The notes under the pieces: generated by a model | Told to the model about the DNA's origin: nothing | The model's input: the letters and a program-made list of their open reading frames with translations, nothing else | Databases searched by the model: none | Made by a program: the position numbers and the translations under genes | From: Perlucidibaca sp. | GTDB taxonomy: Bacteria; Pseudomonadota; Gammaproteobacteria; Pseudomonadales; Moraxellaceae | Length of the DNA stretch: 64,000 nucleotides | Assembly (NCBI GenBank): GCA_023265995.1 | Contig: JAHFSA010000002.1 | Coordinates: forward strand, 124,001 to 188,000 | Reading direction: 5' to 3' | Shown: positions 31,900-41,755 of the stretch, in pieces | Numbering within the stretch: position 1 is the first letter of the stretch | How the letters are laid out: each line of letters starts with the position of its first letter

Positions 31900-33183
31900 A
31901 TGAATGCCCAGGTCAACGCCGACGCCATCGCCCAAACCGGCCAACCCGAACAGACGGCCGCACAGAAGGCCAACTGGAAGGATCCCAAGCGCTACCTCTG
32001 GCTGCTCAGCCCCGCCCTGCCGGCGATCGGTCTGGCCGCCGTGTCCGCCTACGCCATCGCCCCGAAAAAGCTGCGTCCGCTGTCCTGGATAGGCCCGGTC
32101 ATGATCCATGGTGTCATCCCGGCGCTGGACCGCGCGATCGGCGGCGACACCAGCAACCCGCCGGAAGAAGTCATCGCCAAGCTGGAGAACGACAAGTACT
32201 ACCAGGCCGTCGTCAAGGCCTTCATCCCGGCCCAGTACGCCACCACTTTCCTGGCCACCTGGCTGGTCGGCCGCCGCAAGGACATGCCGCTGGCCGACTA
32301 CCTCGGTCTGACCCTGACCGTGGGCGCCGTCAACGGCATCGCCATCAACACCGGCCACGAGCTGTCGCACAAGCACAGCAAGCTCGACCGCTTCTTCTCC
32401 ATGCTGGCGCTGGCGCCGAGCGGCTACACCCACTTCGCCGTCGAGCACCCCTACGGCCATCACAAGCGCGTCGCCACGCCGGAAGATCCGGCCAGCAGCC
32501 GCATGGGCGAAAGCTTCTGGAAGTTCCTGCCGCGCACCGTCATCGGCGGCTTCAAGTCGGCGTACGAAATCGAGAAGCGTCGTCTGGAGCGCAAAGGCAA
32601 GAGCTTCTGGTGCCTGGAGAACGAGCTGCTGCAGGGCTGGGCCATGAGCGCAGCCGTGTTCGGTGCCGCCACCGTGGTCGGCGGCCCGCGCGCCATCCCC
32701 TTCCTGGTCGGTCAGGCCGCCTACGGCGCCTCGCTGCTGGAGGTCATCAACTACATCGAGCACTACGGCCTCAAACGCGCCAAGAACGCCAGCGGCAAGT
32801 ACGAGCGCACGCAGCCGGAACACAGCTGGAACAGCAACGAGATCGTCAGCAACCTGTTCCTCTACCAGCTGCAGCGCCACAGCGACCACCACGCGCACCC
32901 GACCCGCAGCTTCCAGGCCCTGCGCCACTTCGAGCACGCGCCGCAGCTGCCCGGCGGCTACGCCTCCATGCTGCTGCCGGCCTACTTCCCGTCGTGGTGG
33001 TTCGGCCTGATGGACCAGCGTGTGGTCGATCACTACCAGGGCGATCTGGAGCGCATCAACATGGATCCGGAGGCCCGCGAGGCACTGATGGCGCGCTACG
33101 GCAAGCCGGTGGGTGCCGCGGTTGCCGACAGCAGCACGGACAACACGGAAGCCGCCGCCGAGCCGCAGACTGCCGTGGCCTGA
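31900..33183 (+). CDS. alkB: Alkane 1-monooxygenase (AlkB-type)
   Basis: Histidine boxes HELSHKH, EHPYGHHKRVATPEDPASSRMGE, NYIEHYGL, LQRHSDHHAHPTR. Confidence 0.95.
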   Translation: MNAQVNADAIAQTGQPEQTAAQKANWKDPKRYLWLLSPALPAIGLAAVSAYAIAPKKLRPLSWIGPVMIHGVIPALDRAIGGDTSNPPEEVIAKLENDKYYQAVVKAFIPAQYATTFLATWLVGRRKDMPLADYLGLTLTVGAVNGIAINTGHELSHKHSKLDRFFSMLALAPSGYTHFAVEHPYGHHKRVATPEDPASSRMGESFWKFLPRTVIGGFKSAYEIEKRRLERKGKSFWCLENELLQGWAMSAAVFGAATVVGGPRAIPFLVGQAAYGASLLEVINYIEHYGLKRAKNASGKYERTQPEHSWNSNEIVSNLFLYQLQRHSDHHAHPTRSFQALRHFEHAPQLPGGYASMLLPAYFPSWWFGLMDQRVVDHYQGDLERINMDPEAREALMARYGKPVGAAVADSSTDNTEAAAEPQTAVA

Positions 33184-33201
33184 TGCTTCAGGTTTCGCCA
33201 T

Positions 33202-33238
33202 AAAGCAAAAGCCCCGGTCAAGCCGGGGCTTTTGCTTT
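33202..33238. terminator. Bidirectional rho-independent terminator between alkB and the RND operon
   Basis: Perfect 16-bp inverted repeat AAAGCAAAAGCCCCGG-tcaag-CCGGGGCTTTTGCTTT flanked by A/T runs. Confidence 0.92.
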
Positions 33239-33264
33239 TCACGTCTCGCGCTGCATCAACCGAC

Positions 33265-36200
33265 TCAGCCCGGCGTAGTCTCCCTCTGCACCTTGAACCA
33301 GGCCGCGTACAGCGCCGGCACGAAGAGCAGCGTCAATGCCGTGGCCACCACCAGGCCGCCCATGATGGACAGCGCCATGGGGCCCCAGAACACACTGTGC
33401 GACAGCGGCACCATGGCCAGGATGGCCGCCGCCGCAGTCAGCACGACCGGACGCGAACGACGTACCGTGGCCTCGACAATCGCCGTCCATGCCGGCACGC
33501 CCTGCTCGATGTCCTGCTCGATCTGGTCCACCAGGATCACCGAGTTACGCATGATCATGCCGCCCAGGGCGATGACGCCGAGCAGCGCGACGAAGCCGAA
33601 CGGGGCATTGAACAGCAGCAACGCCGGCACCACGCCGATCAGGCCCAGCGGTGCCGTCATGAACACCATGAACACACGCGAGAAGCTCTGCAGCTGCATC
33701 ATGAGAATGGTCAGCATGGTCAGCAGCATGACCGGGAACACCACCGCCAGCGCCTGATTGGCCTTCGCGCTCTCCTCGATGGCACCGCCCTGCTGGATCT
33801 CGTAGCCCGGCGGCAGATTATCGATGACCTTCTGCAGCGAGGGCATGATCTTCTGCGTGGCATACGGCGCCTGCACACCATCGGCGACGTCGCTGCGCAC
33901 GGTCAGCACCATGTTGCGATTGCGCCGCCACAGCACAGGCTCCTCGAAGGTCGACTCGACCTTGGCCACCTGGCCCAGCGGCACCACACCACCGGTACGC
34001 GAGAACAGCGCGATATCACCAATGCCGGACAGCGACTTGCGCTCCTCGGGTGTGCCGCGCACGACGATGTCGATCAACTCCTCACCACGACGGATCTGAC
34101 TCACCGGCGCGCCGGACAGCGTGGTCTGCACGAGATCGGAAATGTCGGCGCTGGAAATGCCGAGCAGTCGCGCCTTGTTCTGGTCGACGTCGAGCTTGAG
34201 CGTACGCACCTGGTCATTCCAGTCGAGCTGGGTGTCACGCACCAGCGGACTCTGACGCACGATGTCGCGGACCTGATAGGCAATGCGACGCACCTCGGCG
34301 GCTTCCGGCCCGACCACGCGGAACTGCACCGGGAAGCCCACCGGCGGACCGAACTCCAGACGCAGCACGCGACCACGCACGGTCGGAAACTCGCGATCGG
34401 CATCGAACAGGGCGATCAGGCGCTTGCGCACGGCCTCGCGCACTTCCAGATTGCGCGTCATGACCACGAACTGGGCATAGCCCGGGTTGGGCAGCTCGGG
34501 CTGCAGCGACAGGTAGAAGCGCGGCGAGCCCTGACCGGTATAGGCGGTGAAGAAGGCGATGTCCTTGTCCTTGGCGAGGACCTTCTCGAGACGCTCGACC
34601 TCGCGCTCGGTGGCCTGGAACGAAGCGCCCTCCTTCAGACGCAGCTCGACCAGCAGCTCCGGACGCGAGGCGCTCGGGAAGAACTGCTGCTGCACCAGCG
34701 CCATGCCGGCCAGCGCCACCACGAACAGGCCACCGGTCGCCAGCAACACCTTCTTGCGATGCTCGACGCAGTAATCGATCCAGCGCCGCAGACGGATGTA
34801 GACCGGCCTGTCGTAGGGGTCGTGGTGACCCTGCTCGGAAAGATTCTTCGGCAGCATGAGCACGCCGAGATAGGGCGTGAACACCACCGCCACGAACCAC
34901 GACACGATGAGCGCGATGCCGACGATCCAGAAGATGGCGCCGGCATATTCACCCGCGGTGGACTTGGCGAAACCGACCGGCATGAAGCCGGCCAGCGTCA
35001 CCAGCGTGCCGGTCAGCATGGGAAACGCGGTGGAGGTATAGGCGAAGGTGGCCGCGCGCACGCGATCCCAGCCCTGCTCCATCTTCACCACCATCATCTC
35101 GACCGCGATGATGGCGTCGTCGACCAGCAGGCCGAGCGCAATGATCAGCGAGCCCAGCGTGATGCGATCGAGATTCCAGCCGGTAGCCTTCATGATCACC
35201 GCGACGATGCCCAGCACCAGCGGCACCGAGGCTGCCACGACAATGCCGGTGCGCCAGCCGAGGAAGAGGAAGGACACCGCCAGCACGATCACCAGTGCCT
35301 CCACGAAGGACTTCTCGAATTCCGCCACTGACTCCTCGGCGACCTTGGGCTGGTCGGCGTACTTCTCGATCTCCACGCCCACAGGCAGGTCGGCGCGTAT
35401 CTTCGCCAGCTCGGCGTCGAGGTCGCGACCGAACTGGATGATGTTGGCATTGGTGACCATGGTCACGCCTATGGCCAGCACCGGCTGGCCGTTGTGGCGG
35501 ACGGTGAAGCTGGCCGGGTCCTCATAGCCGCTGTAGACCTTGGCGATGTCGCCCAGGCGGACGAGGTTGCCGCCGGCCTCTATGCTGAGATCGGCGACAT
35601 CGGCGGCAGAGTGCAGGCTGCCATCGAGATGCGTGAAAACGCGGTCGCCGTCGGTATCGACAAAGCCCGAGGGCTTGACCTGGTTCTGCTGTGCGATGGC
35701 CTCGAACACGGCTTGCGGCGGCAGACCCAGAGCGGCCATGCGCCGGCTGGAGACCTCGACATAGACCTTCTCGGCCTGCTTGCCGAGAATGTTGACCTTG
35801 TTGGCGGAAGGTACTGTCTGCAGGCGGCGCTTGATGTTCTCGGCGAACTCCTGCAGCTCGGCCTGGGTCACGCCATCTCCACGCAGGGCGTAGAGCGTGG
35901 TGTACACGTCGGTGTACTCGTCATTGTAGAAGGGGCCACGCACGCCAGGCGGGAAGTCGCCATGGACATCGCCGATCTTCTTGCGCGCCTGGTACCACAT
36001 CTCCTTGAGCTGCTCGCCGGAGTTGCGGCCATCAATGACGAAGGTCATGCCGCCATAGCCCTGGCGCGCGAAGCTCTGCACGTACTTGAGGTTGGGCAGC
36101 TCCTGCACCGCGCGTTCCATGCGGTTGAGCACCTGATCCTGCACTTCCTGCGCGGTCGCGCCCGGCCAGATCACCACCGCGGTCATCGCCGGCACGTTGA

Positions 36201-36327
36201 AGTTGGGGTCTTCCTGGCGGCCCAGGCCGTTGAACGCAACCACGCCGGCGAGCAGCGAGGCGATCATCAGGAAGATCACCATGGCGCGGTGCTTGACCGC
36301 CCATTCGGAGAGATTGAAGCCCTTCAT
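33265..36327 (-). CDS. RND efflux transporter permease (AcrB/MMPL-type)
   Basis: 1020 aa; MKGFNLSEWAVKHRAMVIFLMIASLLAGVVAFNGLGRQEDPNF; LIIALGLLVDDAIIAVE. Confidence 0.94.
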   Translation of the reverse strand: MKGFNLSEWAVKHRAMVIFLMIASLLAGVVAFNGLGRQEDPNFNVPAMTAVVIWPGATAQEVQDQVLNRMERAVQELPNLKYVQSFARQGYGGMTFVIDGRNSGEQLKEMWYQARKKIGDVHGDFPPGVRGPFYNDEYTDVYTTLYALRGDGVTQAELQEFAENIKRRLQTVPSANKVNILGKQAEKVYVEVSSRRMAALGLPPQAVFEAIAQQNQVKPSGFVDTDGDRVFTHLDGSLHSAADVADLSIEAGGNLVRLGDIAKVYSGYEDPASFTVRHNGQPVLAIGVTMVTNANIIQFGRDLDAELAKIRADLPVGVEIEKYADQPKVAEESVAEFEKSFVEALVIVLAVSFLFLGWRTGIVVAASVPLVLGIVAVIMKATGWNLDRITLGSLIIALGLLVDDAIIAVEMMVVKMEQGWDRVRAATFAYTSTAFPMLTGTLVTLAGFMPVGFAKSTAGEYAGAIFWIVGIALIVSWFVAVVFTPYLGVLMLPKNLSEQGHHDPYDRPVYIRLRRWIDYCVEHRKKVLLATGGLFVVALAGMALVQQQFFPSASRPELLVELRLKEGASFQATEREVERLEKVLAKDKDIAFFTAYTGQGSPRFYLSLQPELPNPGYAQFVVMTRNLEVREAVRKRLIALFDADREFPTVRGRVLRLEFGPPVGFPVQFRVVGPEAAEVRRIAYQVRDIVRQSPLVRDTQLDWNDQVRTLKLDVDQNKARLLGISSADISDLVQTTLSGAPVSQIRRGEELIDIVVRGTPEERKSLSGIGDIALFSRTGGVVPLGQVAKVESTFEEPVLWRRNRNMVLTVRSDVADGVQAPYATQKIMPSLQKVIDNLPPGYEIQQGGAIEESAKANQALAVVFPVMLLTMLTILMMQLQSFSRVFMVFMTAPLGLIGVVPALLLFNAPFGFVALLGVIALGGMIMRNSVILVDQIEQDIEQGVPAWTAIVEATVRRSRPVVLTAAAAILAMVPLSHSVFWGPMALSIMGGLVVATALTLLFVPALYAAWFKVQRETTPG

Positions 36328-37469
36328 GAGCCGGCCCTCACCGCATAGTCGAGACCGGCACCGCTGCGTTCGACGGCACGCACGCGCAGCTTGCCATCGA
36401 GCTTCTGCACGCCGGTGGTGACGACGCGGGCACCCGCCTGCAGGCCGGCCACCGACACCGTGTCATTCTGGTAGGACAGCACCTGCACGGACTGCAGCTG
36501 CAGATGGTCTGCGCCGGCCGGCAGCAGCCAGACGGAGGGCTGACCGGAGGTCTTGACCAGCGCCGACGCCGGCAGCATCACGGCGGCCGAGGACACCTGC
36601 GCGCCCGGCTTGCCGCCGCTGAGCAGCACCTGCGCCGTCATGCCCAGACGCAGACGCGCACGCATTTCCGCAGTCAGGCCGGACAGCGTGAAACGCGCGC
36701 GATAGGTGCGCAGCGGCTGGCTGGCGGTCGGTGACAGCTCGCGCAGCACCAGGGCAAGATGCTCGCCGCCGCTGCCCCAGATCTCGGCACTGGCCTGCTG
36801 ATGCGAGACATCGGCCACCAGCGACTCCGGAATGTCCGCCGCGATCTCGATCTCGCCCTGACGCGCCATGGACACCACCGGCATGCCTTCGGACACCATC
36901 TGCCCGGCTTCGGCACGCAGGCCAGTCACCACGCCATCGTAAGGCGCCACCAGGGTGGCATAACGGACGCGGTTGCCGGCGAGCTGATACTGCGCCCGCG
37001 TTGCCGCCGCCCGCGCCTTCTGGCGCTCGTTGTCGGCCACGCTGACGGCACCATCGGCCACCAGGGTCTTGAAGCGCTGTTCATCGGAGCTGGCCTGATC
37101 CGCCTCGGCCTTGGCCGCCGACAGCGCCAGCGCATAGTCGCTGCTGTCCAGCTGCAGCAGGGGCTGACCCTTGCGCACCACCTGGCCGACCTCGACCAGA
37201 CGCTTGCCGATGCGACCGGCAACCTGGAAACCAATGTCGCTGGCATAGCGTGCCACCACCACGCCAGGCAGGCTGCGCTCGCTGCCGGCAGCAGCGCCGG
37301 CCCCGGCGCCCTGCACGGTCATCACCAGTACCGGATGCGCCGGCGGCGGCGATGCCGCCTCGGAGGAGCAGCCGCTGACCAGTGCCAGAGGCATGGCAAG
37401 CGCCACGGCAGCCGCCAGGGTGCGCAGCGAGAGGGAACGAACGGGAAACAGCAGGGAATGGGTCATCAT
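36324..37469 (-). CDS. RND periplasmic adaptor (membrane fusion protein)
   Basis: Lipoprotein signal VSGCSSEAA; GRIGKRLVEVGQVVRKGQPLLQLDSSDY; overlaps the permease start. Confidence 0.93.
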   Translation of the reverse strand: MMTHSLLFPVRSLSLRTLAAAVALAMPLALVSGCSSEAASPPPAHPVLVMTVQGAGAGAAAGSERSLPGVVVARYASDIGFQVAGRIGKRLVEVGQVVRKGQPLLQLDSSDYALALSAAKAEADQASSDEQRFKTLVADGAVSVADNERQKARAAATRAQYQLAGNRVRYATLVAPYDGVVTGLRAEAGQMVSEGMPVVSMARQGEIEIAADIPESLVADVSHQQASAEIWGSGGEHLALVLRELSPTASQPLRTYRARFTLSGLTAEMRARLRLGMTAQVLLSGGKPGAQVSSAAVMLPASALVKTSGQPSVWLLPAGADHLQLQSVQVLSYQNDTVSVAGLQAGARVVTTGVQKLDGKLRVRAVERSGAGLDYAVRAGS

Positions 37470-38959
37470 GACGGCGTACTCGTCGGAGATTGCGAAGAGG
37501 TTGGCGCAGCGGCTGCGGGCGAAACCGCCTGATCCGCTGCAGGCTGCTGCCAGCCGCCACCCAGCGACTGGTGCAGACGGATGGTGTCGAGCGCGCGCTG
37601 GGTCTCACTTTCGACCAGCGTCTGGTCGGCCGCCAGCGCGGCACGCTGCAGGGTCTGCAATTGCAGCAGGTCGATCTGGCCGGCGCGGTAGAGACTGTCG
37701 CCATGCTTCAGCGCCTGGTGCCGGGAGCCGGCGGCGGAGGCCAGCAGGCCGACACGACGGCGCTCATCCTTGACCGCAGCCAGGCTGACCTCGACCTCTT
37801 CCACGGCGGTCAGAATCAGCTTCTCGTAATTGATCAGCGCCTGCTGCTCGCGCGCGCTCTGCGCCTGCACGCCGGCACGGATGCGACCGCCGGCAAACAG
37901 CGGCGCGCTGAAGGCGGCAGCGACATTGGAATAACGCACCGGCGACAGCGCCACCTTGTTGAGCGTCAGCTCCTCGCTGCCGAACACGGCACTGAGAAAG
38001 ATCTTCGGCAGATAATTGCTGCGTGCCTCGCGCAGGCGCTCGCTTTCCGCCGCCAGCTGCTGCTCGGCGGCACGCAGGTCAGGACGACGCGACAGCAGAT
38101 CGGCCGGCTGCCCGGTCGCGGGCGCACCCGGATCCGGCCAGGCACCGCTCTGCGGCATGTCATCCAGCTCCGCCAGCGGCTGCCCCGGGCTCTGCCCGAG
38201 CAGGACGGCGAGACGTGCCCGCGTGGCACTGACCAGAGTGCTCAGTTGCGGCTGCAAGGCTTCGGCGTTGAGCCTCTCGCCACTGGCCAGATCGACGTCG
38301 AACGGGCTGGCAAGACCGGCGGCCTCGCGCTTGCGCGTCAACGCCTCGGTCTGGCGCAGCGTCACCAGGATGTTCTCGAGCAGCTGCAGACGCTCGCTGG
38401 CACCACGCAGACTGTAGTACTGGCGGGCAATCTCGCCGCTCACCAGCAGACGTGCGCCGTCGGTGCCGGCCTCGGCGGCCAGCAGATCATGCTTCGCTGC
38501 GCGACGGGCCGCGCGGGCGGCGCCGAACAGATCCAGCTCCCAGTTCAGCTCGGCGCCCACGCGCGTGGCGCGGGTGTCGGGCTGGCCGTTCTTGTAGGGC
38601 TGCGGCAGACCGGAACGGCTCTCGGACTCGGAGCCGGTGAGCGCCACGCCCGGCAGCAGGCGGCCATCGCTGGCCATGACACCGGCGCGCGCCATCTGCA
38701 CGCGCGACAAGGCGAGACGGACATCGTGATTGTTGGCCAGTCCGCGTGCGATCATGCGATCAAGCACGGGATCATGAAATGCCTGCCACCAGTCGGCCGA
38801 AGCCGCGGTCGTGTCACCAGCACCACCGGCAAAGCCGGCAGGCAGCGTGACGGCAGGTTTGGGCGGTGTGGCAGCGCAGGCTGCAAGCAGCACCCCGGCG
38901 GCCATCAGCGACAATGGCCGGGAAAAAAACACGTTGCTTATCGACATGGCAATGCTCAT
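37466..38959 (-). CDS. Outer membrane efflux lipoprotein (NodT-type)
   Basis: LLAACAATPP lipobox; WWQAFHDPVLDRMIARGLANNHDVRLALSRVQ; RRPDLRAAEQQL. Confidence 0.92.
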   Translation of the reverse strand: MSIAMSISNVFFSRPLSLMAAGVLLAACAATPPKPAVTLPAGFAGGAGDTTAASADWWQAFHDPVLDRMIARGLANNHDVRLALSRVQMARAGVMASDGRLLPGVALTGSESESRSGLPQPYKNGQPDTRATRVGAELNWELDLFGAARAARRAAKHDLLAAEAGTDGARLLVSGEIARQYYSLRGASERLQLLENILVTLRQTEALTRKREAAGLASPFDVDLASGERLNAEALQPQLSTLVSATRARLAVLLGQSPGQPLAELDDMPQSGAWPDPGAPATGQPADLLSRRPDLRAAEQQLAAESERLREARSNYLPKIFLSAVFGSEELTLNKVALSPVRYSNVAAAFSAPLFAGGRIRAGVQAQSAREQQALINYEKLILTAVEEVEVSLAAVKDERRRVGLLASAAGSRHQALKHGDSLYRAGQIDLLQLQTLQRAALAADQTLVESETQRALDTIRLHQSLGGGWQQPAADQAVSPAAAAPTSSQSPTSTPS

Positions 38960-38969
38960 GCTTTGACCA

Positions 38970-39024
38970 TTAACTAGACTGTGCCGTATAGTAATACGGT
39001 TGATTTACTGGACTGTCAAGTAAA
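38970..39024. promoter_or_regulatory. Divergent RND/TetR operator region
   Basis: Near-perfect 21-bp palindrome TTTACTGGACTGTCAAGTAAA (39004-39024) plus related TTAACTAGACTGT (38970-38982) and CCGTAT-agta-ATACGG (38984-38999). Confidence 0.75.
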
Positions 39025-39027
39025 GTA

Positions 39028-39669
39028 ATGAGCGATATCAGCAAAACCAAGAGAGGTCGCCCCCGCGACCCGGAGCGCATGAAGCGCGTCATAGAGACCG
39101 CTTCGCAGCAGTTCCTCGAGCAGGGCTACGATCGCGCCAGCATGGAAGCCGTGGCGCTGGCCTCTGGCGTCTCCAAGATGACGCTCTACAACTACTTCCC
39201 GAGCAAGGACGCGCTCTTTGAGGCTTGTGTCGCCTGTCGCACCGACACCATCTTCGCGGACTTCCTCAGCCATCGCCTCGATCCGGCACTCCCGATCGAG
39301 GCCCTGGCCCTGATCGCCCGCCAGTTCCTCGCGCTCATGCGCGCCGATGACGTGCTGAGCATTCATCGCATACTGTTCGGCCTGGCAGGCACCCATCCCG
39401 AGGTCTGCGAGCGTTTCTACAAGGCCGGCCCGCAACGCATCAATGCGCTGGTGCAGGGCTATCTCGCCGCCGCCCGGCAGGCCGGCAGCCTGCACATCGA
39501 CGACATCGGCATGGCGGCCGATCAGTTCATTGCCCTGCAGCTCGGACGACCGCATCTCCAGGCCATGCTCGGCCTCGGCATTCCGGCCGGAGAAGAGGAC
39601 GAGCGGCTGATTCGCGAGAACGTCGCGCTCTTCCTCGCCCGTTACGACAGTGGACAGGACAGCACCTGA
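39028..39669 (+). CDS. TetR-family regulator, likely repressor of the RND operon
   Basis: VIETASQQFLEQGYDRASMEAVALASGVSKMTLYNYFPSKDALFEA. Confidence 0.93.
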   Translation: MSDISKTKRGRPRDPERMKRVIETASQQFLEQGYDRASMEAVALASGVSKMTLYNYFPSKDALFEACVACRTDTIFADFLSHRLDPALPIEALALIARQFLALMRADDVLSIHRILFGLAGTHPEVCERFYKAGPQRINALVQGYLAAARQAGSLHIDDIGMAADQFIALQLGRPHLQAMLGLGIPAGEEDERLIRENVALFLARYDSGQDST

Positions 39670-39676
39670 GATCGTC

Positions 39677-40705
39677 ATGAACCTTTTCCCCGAGCACATG
39701 CTGGCCATGGCCATCCGCGAACCCGGTGGCCCCGAGGTGCTGGAGCCGGTCGAGCTGCCCCTGCCTGTGCCCGGCCGGCACGAGGTGCTGATCCGTGTCG
39801 CCGCCGCCGGAGTCAATCGCCCCGATGTGCTGCAACGACGCGGCCTCTACCCTCCTCCGCCAGATGCCTCGCCGCTGCCCGGCCTGGAGGTCGCGGGCAC
39901 TGTGGTCGCGCTCGGTGAAGACTGCAGCCGCCAGCAGCCCGGCGATCGCGTCTGCGCCCTCGTGGCCGGTGGCGGCTATGCCGAATATGTCATCGCGCAC
40001 GAAGGCAGCGTGCTGCCGGTGCCCGCCGGGCTGAGCCTGATCGAGGCCGCCGCCCTGCCGGAAACCGCCTTCACGGTCTGGACCAATGTCTTCGAGCGTG
40101 GCCGTCTGCAGGCCGGCGAAACCGTGCTCGTGCATGGCGGCACGTCCGGCATAGGCAGCACGGCCATTCTTTTCGCCAAGGCCTTCGGCGCGCGCGTGTT
40201 CGCCACGGCCGGCAGCGCCGCCAAGTGCCAGGCCGTGCTGGCCCTGGGTGCGGATGCCGCCATCAATTACCGTGAAGAGGACTTTGTCGCCGCCACGCTG
40301 CGCCTCAGCGCCGGCCATGGCGCCGATGTCATCGTCGATCTGGTCGGTGGCGACTACGTGGCGCGCAACTATGCCGCCGCCGCGATTGAAGGTCGCATCG
40401 TGCAGATCGGCGTCATGCAGGGCCCCAGCGCCCAGATCAACCTCATGCCCATGCTGCTCAAGCGCCTGACCCATACCGGCTCGACGCTGCGTGCCCGCAG
40501 CAAGGACGACAAGGCCCGGATTGCCCGGGCCCTGGAGGATCATGTCTGGCCGCTGCTGGCCGACGGCCGCGTGCGCGTGCCCGTGCACCGGACCTTCGCG
40601 CTGACAGCTGCCGGCGAGGCACATGCGGTGATGGAAGCAGGCGACCATGTCGGCAAGCTCGTGCTGGTCGTCCATGACCCGCAGGCGGACTTCACCGGCG
40701 CCTGA
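39677..40705 (+). CDS. NAD(P)H-quinone oxidoreductase (PIG3-like, MDR superfamily)
   Basis: AAAGVNRPDVLQRRGLYPPPPDASPLPGLEVAGTV; VHGGTSGIGSTAILFAKAFGARVFATAGS. Confidence 0.92.
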   Translation: MNLFPEHMLAMAIREPGGPEVLEPVELPLPVPGRHEVLIRVAAAGVNRPDVLQRRGLYPPPPDASPLPGLEVAGTVVALGEDCSRQQPGDRVCALVAGGGYAEYVIAHEGSVLPVPAGLSLIEAAALPETAFTVWTNVFERGRLQAGETVLVHGGTSGIGSTAILFAKAFGARVFATAGSAAKCQAVLALGADAAINYREEDFVAATLRLSAGHGADVIVDLVGGDYVARNYAAAAIEGRIVQIGVMQGPSAQINLMPMLLKRLTHTGSTLRARSKDDKARIARALEDHVWPLLADGRVRVPVHRTFALTAAGEAHAVMEAGDHVGKLVLVVHDPQADFTGA

Positions 40706-40743
40706 GCCACAGCACAGGGAGCGCTGTGCCGGCGCCGGTGTTC

Positions 40744-41649
40744 TCAGGCGCAGGCCAGTGCCGCGCGATTGCGGAACTCCTCGTTGAGCTCGCCGTACTC
40801 ACCGAACAGGCGCTCGCGCCAGGTGTCCTCCAGCGCCTGGGTCTGCTGCCAGGACGGATGAAAGCCCTGCTTCAGATAAACCGGCATGTGCCTGAGCACC
40901 TTCGTGACAAAGCCCTCGCGGCCCAGCAGCAAACGCAGCCCGCGCGCGTTCTCGCGCCGGTTCGCCAGCTGGCCTTCCCGCGCCAGCAGCACGCCCCAGC
41001 TCGCCACGATCGGCGGCAGCATGAAGAACGCGATCATCGCCACCGCGAGACGACGCTCGGCGGCGGTGCCACCAATCCGCTCCAGCACGTCGTAGGCCAC
41101 CGCCTTGTGCTCCAGCTCCTCCAGAGCGTGCCAGGACCAGAGCTTGAGCATCTCGGGGTCGGCGCTGTTGCGGAACTCGTCGTTGGTCAGCCATTGCTCG
41201 GCGAGATGCGCGGTGAAGTGCTCCATCATGGTGGTACAGACCAGCTGCATGCGCGGCGAGAAGCGTTCGAGCTGACGCAGGCCGAATTTCACGAAGCGAT
41301 CAGGCGTGTCGACATCGAGCTGGCGCGCGCGGAAGAAATCGTTGAGACGATCGTGCTCGCGGCCATGCAGAGCCTCCTGGCCGATGAAGCCGGCGACCTG
41401 GGCCTTGAGCACGGGATCATCGATGCGGTCGCGGAAACGGCGCACCGACTCCACGAAGAAACGCTCGCCCGGCGGGAAGATGCCGGAAAGCACCACGAAG
41501 AACAGGCTGGCGAGCGGGTTGTTGTCGAAAAAGAAATAGCGATCCGCCGCTTCCGGGAAACGGAAGTTCATGTGCCGCGGGGGAATGCCGACCTGGGCGC
41601 CACTGAGCAGGCGGGACGTAGCCTGGGAACCGGTCTGGGCAACTGACAT
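40744..41649 (-). CDS. Metal-dependent hydrolase family protein (PF10118-like)
   Basis: FIGQEALHGREHDRLN, MEHFTAHLAE, WHALEELEHKAVAYDV. Confidence 0.87.
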   Translation of the reverse strand: MSVAQTGSQATSRLLSGAQVGIPPRHMNFRFPEAADRYFFFDNNPLASLFFVVLSGIFPPGERFFVESVRRFRDRIDDPVLKAQVAGFIGQEALHGREHDRLNDFFRARQLDVDTPDRFVKFGLRQLERFSPRMQLVCTTMMEHFTAHLAEQWLTNDEFRNSADPEMLKLWSWHALEELEHKAVAYDVLERIGGTAAERRLAVAMIAFFMLPPIVASWGVLLAREGQLANRRENARGLRLLLGREGFVTKVLRHMPVYLKQGFHPSWQQTQALEDTWRERLFGEYGELNEEFRNRAALACA

Positions 41650-41718
41650 GATGACTCTCCAAATTGAACACTGTTTTCATTACAGGCTTGACTGTCACAA
41701 CCGTCCATGAAAACTTAT

Positions 41719-41751
41719 TCCGAAGTAATATTCGGATTCAATTCGGATTCA
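41719..41751. promoter_or_regulatory. Candidate TetR operator: TCCGAA/TTCGGA inverted sites and an 11-bp tandem repeat
   Basis: TCCGAA-gtaata-TTCGGA followed by an exact tandem repeat ATTCGGATTCA x2 (41730-41751), ahead of the TetR ATG at 41756. Confidence 0.6.
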
Positions 41752-41755
41752 GACC

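Noticed and set aside
31864-33201. 444-aa minus-strand ORF opposite alkB (31867-33201)
   Set aside because: alkB has unmistakable histidine boxes; the opposite frame is V/A/G/D-rich without motifs
33232-35331. 699-aa plus-strand ORF opposite the RND permease
   Set aside because: His/Arg/Gln-rich antisense shadow
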